Shown here piece by piece: positions 6,278 through 10,225 of a stretch of 10,225 nt of DNA. The DNA comes from Bacillota bacterium (GTDB lineage: Bacteria > Bacillota > UBA4882 > UBA8346): positions 1 to 10,225 of the forward strand of contig DNPQ01000435.1 in NCBI GenBank assembly GCA_003501335.1. Direction: 5' to 3'. The position numbers were made by a program, and so were the translations under genes. Numbering within the stretch: the stretch's first letter is position 1; every line of letters starts with the position of its first letter. The notes under the pieces were generated by a model. It did no database searches. It was not told the origin of the DNA and worked only from the letters and a program-made list of their open reading frames with translations.

Positions 6278-6910
6278 ATGGAGAAAATTGATGCAACATC
6301 CAAAATATTCACTGCCTTTGCCAAAGCGAAAGGTTTGTTTCAGCGGATCATGGGTTGTGTATTTATGGCTTTTTTCGGGTTATGCATTATTATCACACTT
6401 TTGGACCAACGGCTAAAATCTGTTCCGGGTATGATATTTTGTTCTTTTGGTGTGGTGCTTGGAGTTGTCGTTCTCTGCTTCGGAAACCGGACAATTAGCA
6501 CCGTCAGAAGATGCAAACGGTATGCCGAGGTTATTGCCGACCAAAATGAAGTTGATGTCCAACAGATTGCCGATGCTCTTTCCCAACAGGTCGATTTTGT
6601 CCGCCAAGATTTACAGGAAATGATTGCCAACCGCTATTTTACCGCTGCGCAGCTGGATCTGAACAGCCAAAAAATCAGCTTCGCTGATCGATCGGAAAAA
6701 ACAAAAATCACCGGGTGGTCTATTATTGCAAATTTCAAGCGGTATCCGATAAGCACAAGCGCCTGGCTATTGCTTTGCCTTTTTGTTTTGTTCAGTCTCT
6801 TTATTTGTGTTATCGATTTTCCGGGCCGGTTTATAGTGACCATTTTAGGCAGCATTGGTATTGTCGTCAGTTTTTTGGGAACCCGGTTTCGTTCCGCCGA
6901 AAGGCAATGA
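6278..6910 (+). CDS. Four-helix membrane protein with winged-helix-like domain, 3' end cut by TGA
   Basis: A 210-residue protein as it stands. The frame opens at 6206, but GGGAGG at 6265-6270 stands seven bases before the ATG at 6278, so that start is chosen. Order: two membrane helices (about residues 24-43 and 50-69), a basic stretch, a compact helical domain (80-133) with the pattern RYxxxIAxxxEVDVxxIAxxLxxxxxxVxxDLxxMIxxxYF, and two more membrane helices (about 161-180 and 184-202). The cytosolic domain resembles the small winged-helix/PCI-like module that follows membrane hairpins in many Firmicutes hypothetical proteins. The TGA at 6908-6910 falls exactly where a second copy of that module should begin, and that copy is present in frame beyond the stop. 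The protein is thus probably truncated. Confidence 0.8.
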   Translation: MEKIDATSKIFTAFAKAKGLFQRIMGCVFMAFFGLCIIITLLDQRLKSVPGMIFCSFGVVLGVVVLCFGNRTISTVRRCKRYAEVIADQNEVDVQQIADALSQQVDFVRQDLQEMIANRYFTAAQLDLNSQKISFADRSEKTKITGWSIIANFKRYPISTSAWLLLCLFVLFSLFICVIDFPGRFIVTILGSIGIVVSFLGTRFRSAERQ

Positions 6911-7114
6911 AAATTCGTGAAAATTATCAGCAGGAAAAAGGAAAGGGATATCAATCGAATCGCCAAATTAATGAGATGTTCGACCGATGAGGTTATGATG
7001 GAGCTAAAAGATATGATTGTTAAGGGTTTATTAATGAATATCCAAATTGACGAGGAGAAAAAAGTGATATTGATCATCGATCTGGTTAAGAGCTCAGTTC
7101 CGGGCGCTAATTAA
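6911..7114 (+). pseudogene. Cut-off second winged-helix-like domain of the preceding protein
   Basis: The same reading frame continues after the TGA for 67 codons to TAA 7112-7114. The segment KFVKIISRKKERDINRIAKL, then a DEVMMELKDMI helix and an IDEEKKVILI strand line up with the domain at residues 80-133 of the preceding gene (RYAEVIADQNEVDVQQIADA, VRQDLQEMI, LDLNSQKISF). Restoring one sense codon at 6908 gives a protein of about 278 residues built from two consecutive units of two membrane helices plus this domain. A single C-to-T change in CGA (Arg) would explain the stop. Independent translation from GTG 6917 is possible but has only a weak, distant AAAGG upstream. Confidence 0.7.
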
Positions 7115-7132
7115 TGAAGAGGTTGATTCCAT

Positions 7133-7267
7133 TTGGGCGAATATTCGAAATATGATATGAAACCTGAACACGCAGGATCAGTTGTAATGGATTGGGAGGA
7201 GCGGGATCTCCATTTAAGGAAGTGTCTTAGGGAGATTAAAATAAAGAAATGGAAGAAAGGAATTTAA
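7133..7267 (+). CDS. Possible 44-residue hypothetical protein
   Basis: A frame open from TTG 7133 to TAA 7265-7267, overlapping the next gene by 19 bases. AGAGGT at 7118-7123 is about nine bases upstream of the TTG, and an ATG at 7157 is a shorter alternative. The product is polar, with GEYSKYDMKPEHAG at the start, then an acidic WEER segment and a lysine-rich tail (IKIKKWKK). It could be a small protein or a remnant. No family is recognised. Confidence 0.3.
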   Translation: MGEYSKYDMKPEHAGSVVMDWEERDLHLRKCLREIKIKKWKKGI

Positions 7268-7947
7268 ATATTACATCAAATGATAGGGAAAAAATGGAGC
7301 AGTTGAATCAGATTCAGCAAATTAACCGGGTCACCCCAAATTATAATCTGGATAATACGGAAATCTCGTTTGCGATATATGTTAGTCCGGAGCAAGAGGC
7401 GTGTATCATAGGAAAGTTGGATAACAACTATATCTGTTGGTGTTCGATTACCACAATAACCGATTATGAAAATAAGGCCGCTATTTTTGATTATTTGGTA
7501 AAATGCAAGCCAGAAACAATTTTCAATGAGCCGGAAGCATTGGGGGGCCGGTACAGGGAGGTCATGAATTGGCATAAGTTTTATATTGAAAAGAAATTTT
7601 ACCAGAACAAGCATAAATATTATTCCCCAATAAGCGGGGCCTTCTTTGACAATGATAATGGCCAATTTTTTGCTGGCGAAATTCGTACTTTTTTTGATAA
7701 TGAATTATCTAAATGTAAATATCGCTTAATTGATGATTCTTACATCGTAATATTGAAAAAATATCAAGCAATTTTAACCAAGCAAAGCGATGACGGGTAT
7801 TATTGCACCTTGAAACCTCTGATATCGTTGCTGGAAGATGAAAGTTACCTTAAATTGTGCCCAGTAGCCGAGTTCAGAAGGTTATATTTGGAATGCCTTA
7901 AAGAATGCGCTAATCTGTATAACCGATATATGACGGCAGTCCGTTAA
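7249..7947 (+). CDS. Hypothetical cytosolic protein, 232 residues
   Basis: A soluble protein rich in Tyr, Phe, Asn and Cys (nine Cys). GGAG at 7231-7234 is 14 bases before the ATG, so the ribosome site is poor, and coupling to the small upstream frame that overlaps it by 19 bases is possible. Residues 1-30 are polar and Gln/Asn-rich. A beta-rich part (about 38-75) holds EISFAIYVSPEQEACIIG and NNYICWCSITTITDY, followed by alternating helices and strands to the end. There is no signal peptide or membrane segment. I do not recognise a domain. The location in a run of small unrelated genes suggests another immunity-type protein, though it is larger than its neighbours. It appears intact. Confidence 0.75.
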   Translation: MEERNLNITSNDREKMEQLNQIQQINRVTPNYNLDNTEISFAIYVSPEQEACIIGKLDNNYICWCSITTITDYENKAAIFDYLVKCKPETIFNEPEALGGRYREVMNWHKFYIEKKFYQNKHKYYSPISGAFFDNDNGQFFAGEIRTFFDNELSKCKYRLIDDSYIVILKKYQAILTKQSDDGYYCTLKPLISLLEDESYLKLCPVAEFRRLYLECLKECANLYNRYMTAVR

Positions 7948-7997
7948 GGATGAAGAATGAGTTATCGAATAGGATAATTTTAAAATAGAGGTAAAAA

Positions 7998-8408
7998 ATG
8001 GCTGATGATGTGGATATTTCAGCATATGATGATGTGGATATTTCAGCATATATGGAAGATATCAAGAAATGGTGTAAAGATCCGCAAAGATTATTGGAAT
8101 ATGAAAAAAGCATTCGAGAGGCAATCGAACAGAATAAAAAAGCTGACGATTTTTTGCGAACCTCCGCTTTTATTTCGGATGATTTATGGGACAGAATTGT
8201 TGATGCTATTAGTTACGATAGCGCATCCACCGCAGGATGGGCCATCACGAAATTAAATATAATTTATGAACGGGTTCAATCGGGCGAAAGAATATTTGTT
8301 CCAAGTATCGATATTTATTTGGAAAAAAGCAATTTTGAAGCCGTAATTTGCAAAACATTTTCCCGGGTTATTTTTGGCGAAATATTGAAGCTTTACCGGT
8401 CCCGGTAG
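7998..8408 (+). CDS. Hypothetical protein with duplicated N-terminal octapeptide; intact paralogue of the broken gene at 4652
   Basis: A 136-residue soluble protein. AGAGGT at 7987-7992 is five bases before the ATG. Residues 3-10 and 11-18 are the same octapeptide, DDVDISAY, from a perfect 24-bp tandem duplication. The body is helical: IKKWCKDPQRLLEYEKSIRE, then FLRTSAFISDDLWDRIVDAI, SYDSASTAGWAITKL (72-86) and an F-E-x-V-I...F-x-x-V-I tail. The region 50-86 and the tail match the frameshifted copy upstream, so the family existed twice here. The helix pattern with an invariant WAIxKL suggests a helical-repeat type fold, but function is unknown. In context it is a candidate immunity protein. 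Without the extra octapeptide it would be 128 residues. Confidence 0.8.
   Translation: MADDVDISAYDDVDISAYMEDIKKWCKDPQRLLEYEKSIREAIEQNKKADDFLRTSAFISDDLWDRIVDAISYDSASTAGWAITKLNIIYERVQSGERIFVPSIDIYLEKSNFEAVICKTFSRVIFGEILKLYRSR
8004..8051. repeat. Perfect 24-bp tandem duplication
   Basis: Bases 8004-8027 and 8028-8051 are identical, beginning GATGATGTGGAT and ending TCAGCATAT. The duplication is in frame and adds eight residues near the N-terminus of the gene at 7998. Perfect identity means it is recent, probably replication slippage. Confidence 0.95.
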
Positions 8409-8488
8409 ATTGCAAATTAGATATAATTATAACCTTGATATCAATGTTTTGCAATAATACCCCAATCATAACCGGGGAGGGTTAAAAA

Positions 8489-8649
8489 ATGTGGAAACAA
8501 CAATTGGTTGAAATCAAGGGAATTTAAAAGGAATGATGCAGTTGGATGAAACGATCTTCCTGTATATCGAAAACGGTATATTTCTGGAGGATACGAAGCA
8601 GTTGCTGCCTTGGGATTCTTCAGTCAAAGAATTAATGAAGATTGGTTGA
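8489..8649 (+). pseudogene. Broken small gene, immunity-like
   Basis: GGGGAGG at 8474-8480 provides a strong ribosome site eight bases before ATG 8489, but that frame stops after 12 codons at TAA 8525-8527. A different frame, starting at ATG 8533, continues for 38 codons to TGA 8647-8649 with protein-like content: LDETIFLYIENGIFLED, LLPWDSSVKELMKIG. One base lost between about 8510 and 8527 would connect the good start to this frame. The product would still end early compared with typical small immunity-type proteins, so 3' truncation is also likely. A competing 50-codon frame (8550-8699) covers the same DNA. Family not recognised. Confidence 0.45.
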
Positions 8650-8684
8650 GAAAGAAGGTGGCCAGACCCTGGGAAAGCGGTCCG

Positions 8685-8828
8685 TTAATGATCAGCCCAT
8701 AAGAGCCACCAGTTGAGGATGGCGGCAATCAAGCAAACTAAAATGGCATATAACCTTCGCCTCTTTAATTTTTCCCTGGCCAGGGCCCGTAATTCAAAAT
8801 TCATTTTTAAACCGTTATTGATACTCAT
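8685..8828 (-). CDS. 47-residue single-helix membrane protein
   Basis: The only gene on the minus strand inside the island. AAAGGAGGT (minus strand, 8835-8843) is six bases before the ATG at 8828-8826, so this start is chosen over the in-frame longer version beginning at 8912, which has no ribosome site. The product has a polar N-terminus, a strongly basic segment REKLKRRR (about 18-25) and one hydrophobic helix (about 26-44) ending NWWLLWADH. This predicts an inner-membrane protein with a cytosolic basic N-terminus. Function unknown. A possible minus-strand promoter lies upstream (TTACTA at 8908-8903 and TATAAA at 8886-8881, 16 bases apart). Confidence 0.75.
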   Translation of the reverse strand: MSINNGLKMNFELRALAREKLKRRRLYAILVCLIAAILNWWLLWADH

Positions 8829-9132
8829 TCCATGACCTCCTTTAATTGGTTTTACTTTCCGAGTCGATAAATGTTTATTCTTTATAAAAGGGAAGCTCGT
8901 TATAGTAAGCAATTTATTACTTGACTTTATTCAAAGAAAGCTTTACAGAATGAGTTTGAAAGCTCAAATAATCAACCCGGAAAAAGATAATTTGTGTCAA
9001 TAGCTCCAATTAATCGACTTGCCCCTCTCTTGGCCAATCCCCAAAAGCGGTACTCTTCCTACCAATTAAAGCCCGTTACCTGCAAGGATCTTAAAGCCAG
9101 CCACCAAATTTACAAACACCAATCGACAATAA

Positions 9133-9143
9133 TATGGTAAAAT
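9133..9143 (+). promoter_or_regulatory. Candidate extended -10 promoter
   Basis: TATGGTAAAAT matches the Gram-positive TRTGnTATAAT extended -10 pattern with one mismatch in the -10 hexamer. No good -35 is found at 16-18 bases upstream; TTTACA at 9109-9114 is 23 bases away. It is placed about 160 bases before the dehydrogenase start, leaving a long leader. Confidence 0.4.
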
Positions 9144-9200
9144 AGACATATATTTTTAGGGTGAGAGGGCTTAAAAGGCCATTTTACCAGAGGTAATTCA

Positions 9201-9269
9201 ATGTCCACACTCAATGGGCCCGGACCTGGAAAGCAAAACCGGGGTTTCCGGATAGATCGGTATGAATGA
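9201..9269 (+). CDS. Possible 22-codon leader peptide
   Basis: AGAGGT at 9189-9194 stands six bases before ATG 9201, opening 22 codons to TGA 9267-9269. The product (MSTLNGPGPGKQNRGFRIDR plus YE) is Gly/Pro/Arg-rich. It lies between the candidate promoter and the dehydrogenase start and ends 34 bases before it, the position of a leader peptide. CCGG-rich segments in it (GGGCCCGG at about 9218-9225, ACCGGGG at about 9239-9245) could fold. No regulatory mechanism is shown. Confidence 0.3.
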   Translation: MSTLNGPGPGKQNRGFRIDRYE

Positions 9270-9303
9270 CTTGAAACAATAAAATAATTTGGAGAAATGA
9301 TTC

Positions 9304-10225
9304 ATGAAAACCATTGCCAGTCGTATCTCGATTCCCACCATCCTTGATGTTGGAAAAGGGAATATTCAAAATATCGGCGCGCTGATTGCTAAAAATGCTC
9401 TTTCAAATGTTGTCGTGTGTTTCGGTGCCGGAATTTATCAGTTGTTCGGAGCAGCCATTGTCGAGTCGTTAAAAAGGGCCGGTATTCAAATACTCCAAAT
9501 TTATGAACAGGATGATAACCAACTAGAGAGTTTAGCAACTTTTGCTTTTACGATACCCGCCCATACCCAGGCGGTCATCGGAGTCGGCGGCGGTAAAGTG
9601 CTGGATATGGCCAAATATATCAGCTTTTTAAATAATGTGCCTTTTATCAGTATTCCCACTTCTATTTCCAATGACGGCTTTTCCAGTTCCGGTTGTTCCC
9701 TCTTCATTGCCGGCCGCCGTCGCTCGGTCCCGGCGAAAATGCCCTACGGCATCATTGTGGATATCGACATTATTAAAAATTCGCCGGAGAGCTTGATTTA
9801 TTCGGGAATTGGCGATTTGGTCTCCAAAATCACGGCCATTTATGACTGGGAGTATGAAGAAGAAAACGGCAACGGAACTGTCAATGATTTTGCGGTGATG
9901 ATCGCCAAAAAGTCAGTCAATAGCATAGTGCGGATGGATATTCAAATGAATATCCGCGATGAGTTTTTTTTGAACGAATTGGTGGATTCATTAATTATGA
10001 GCGGTATCGCTATGGAAATAGCCGGAAATAGTGCTCCGGCCAGCGGCAGTGAGCATCTCATATCCCACGGCCTCGATTCTTTTCTGGAAAAGCCTCAGTT
10101 GCACGGTATTCAAGTCGGTGTCGCCACCTATATCATGAGTAAGGTCCAAAATCACCGGGTTCCCAGAGTCGCTAAGTTCTTGACGGAAACAGGATTTTTT
10201 GCCTACGTCAAGACTTTACAGATGA
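9304..10225 (+). CDS. sn-Glycerol-1-phosphate dehydrogenase family protein, 3' end outside window
   Basis: An iron-containing-alcohol-dehydrogenase-fold enzyme of the AraM/EgsA type, which reduces dihydroxyacetone phosphate to sn-glycerol-1-phosphate with NAD(P)H in the cytosol. In Bacillus the product feeds heptaprenylglyceryl phosphate; in archaea it makes lipid backbones. GGAGA at 9291-9295 is eight bases before the ATG, and 307 codons are open to the edge. Visible are the nucleotide-binding GVGGGK (93-98) with VLDMAKY, the IPTSISNDGFSS segment (117-128), the GIGDLVSK loop with D171, and GSEHLISHGLD with H251 and H255, then H267. D171, H251 and H267 fit the metal ligands of the family. The D-W pair at 181-182 is also typical. 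Family members are about 350-400 residues, so most is present. The start could be coupled to the short ORF upstream. Confidence 0.9.
   Translation, partial: MKTIASRISIPTILDVGKGNIQNIGALIAKNALSNVVVCFGAGIYQLFGAAIVESLKRAGIQILQIYEQDDNQLESLATFAFTIPAHTQAVIGVGGGKVLDMAKYISFLNNVPFISIPTSISNDGFSSSGCSLFIAGRRRSVPAKMPYGIIVDIDIIKNSPESLIYSGIGDLVSKITAIYDWEYEEENGNGTVNDFAVMIAKKSVNSIVRMDIQMNIRDEFFLNELVDSLIMSGIAMEIAGNSAPASGSEHLISHGLDSFLEKPQLHGIQVGVATYIMSKVQNHRVPRVAKFLTETGFFAYVKTLQM

Larger units (their letters stand above)
8829..9303. other. Intergenic region upstream of the dehydrogenase and the minus-strand membrane protein
   Basis: About 475 bases holding the control regions of two divergent genes. The left part contains the ribosome site and candidate promoter of the small minus-strand gene. 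The middle (about 8940-9120) shows no coding frame of note. The right part holds a candidate extended -10 promoter and a 22-codon ORF with its own ribosome site, both listed separately. No tRNA, known riboswitch or attachment site is apparent. Confidence 0.5.

Noticed and set aside
6908..6910. TGA as selenocysteine or tryptophan codon
   Set aside because: The aligned position in the other domain copy is Lys/Arg, not Cys, and other genes here use TGA as a stop and TGG for Trp. A nonsense change is simpler.
6634..7077. 147-codon minus-strand frame
   Set aside because: Mirror of the duplicated membrane protein; Ile/Ser/Phe-rich with no start signal.
8409..8455. 8-bp inverted repeat ATTGCAAA/TTTGCAAT after the gene at 7998
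   Set aside because: AT-rich arms with a 31-base loop and no T tract; too weak for a terminator.
8550..8702. 50-codon plus frame ending at TAA 8700-8702 with a protein-like tail
   Set aside because: No start codon with a ribosome site; the competing frame from 8533 has better composition. Not fully excluded.

Overview
The window looks like a chromosomal segment of a Bacillota (Firmicutes-type) bacterium. This is inferred from the moderately AT-rich sequence, consistently strong Shine-Dalgarno sites (AAGGAGG, GGGAGG), a short-spacer signal peptide, and an AraM/EgsA-type glycerol-1-phosphate dehydrogenase. The species cannot be named from the sequence alone.

Layout: two housekeeping genes bracket about 8 kb of accessory DNA. 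On the left (963-1, minus strand, running off the edge) is an alpha-D-phosphohexomutase of the phosphomannomutase/phosphoglucomutase type. On the right (from 9304, plus strand, running off the edge) is an sn-glycerol-1-phosphate dehydrogenase. Next to the left gene is a secreted protein with an internally duplicated domain (1319-2041), closed by a rho-independent terminator. After it come a frameshifted small gene (2200-2494) and a striking degenerate tandem array with a 21-bp period (about 2571-2947). The array is followed by a cluster of hairpins (2946-3042).

From about 3158 to 8649, all on the plus strand, lies a crowded set of small, unrelated, mostly cytosolic or membrane proteins. One is recognisable as DUF4303. 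Another belongs to an uncharacterised family with an RW/TTDxGP/DDVF pattern, and one is a two-helix membrane protein with a PH-like tail. The rest are unknown. Size, mix and packing resemble an array of orphan immunity genes of polymorphic-toxin systems, but no toxin is in view, so this reading is an inference.

The island is visibly decaying. One gene has two apparent single-base deletions but retains an intact divergent paralogue 3 kb downstream. A duplicated membrane/winged-helix-like protein is cut by one in-frame TGA. Another small gene has a frameshift, and several fragments remain. The core genes at both ends show no lesions, which favours real decay over bad sequence, although homopolymer errors have not been excluded.

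A small minus-strand membrane protein (8828-8685) and a regulatory-looking intergenic stretch with an SD-preceded 22-codon ORF separate the island from the dehydrogenase gene.
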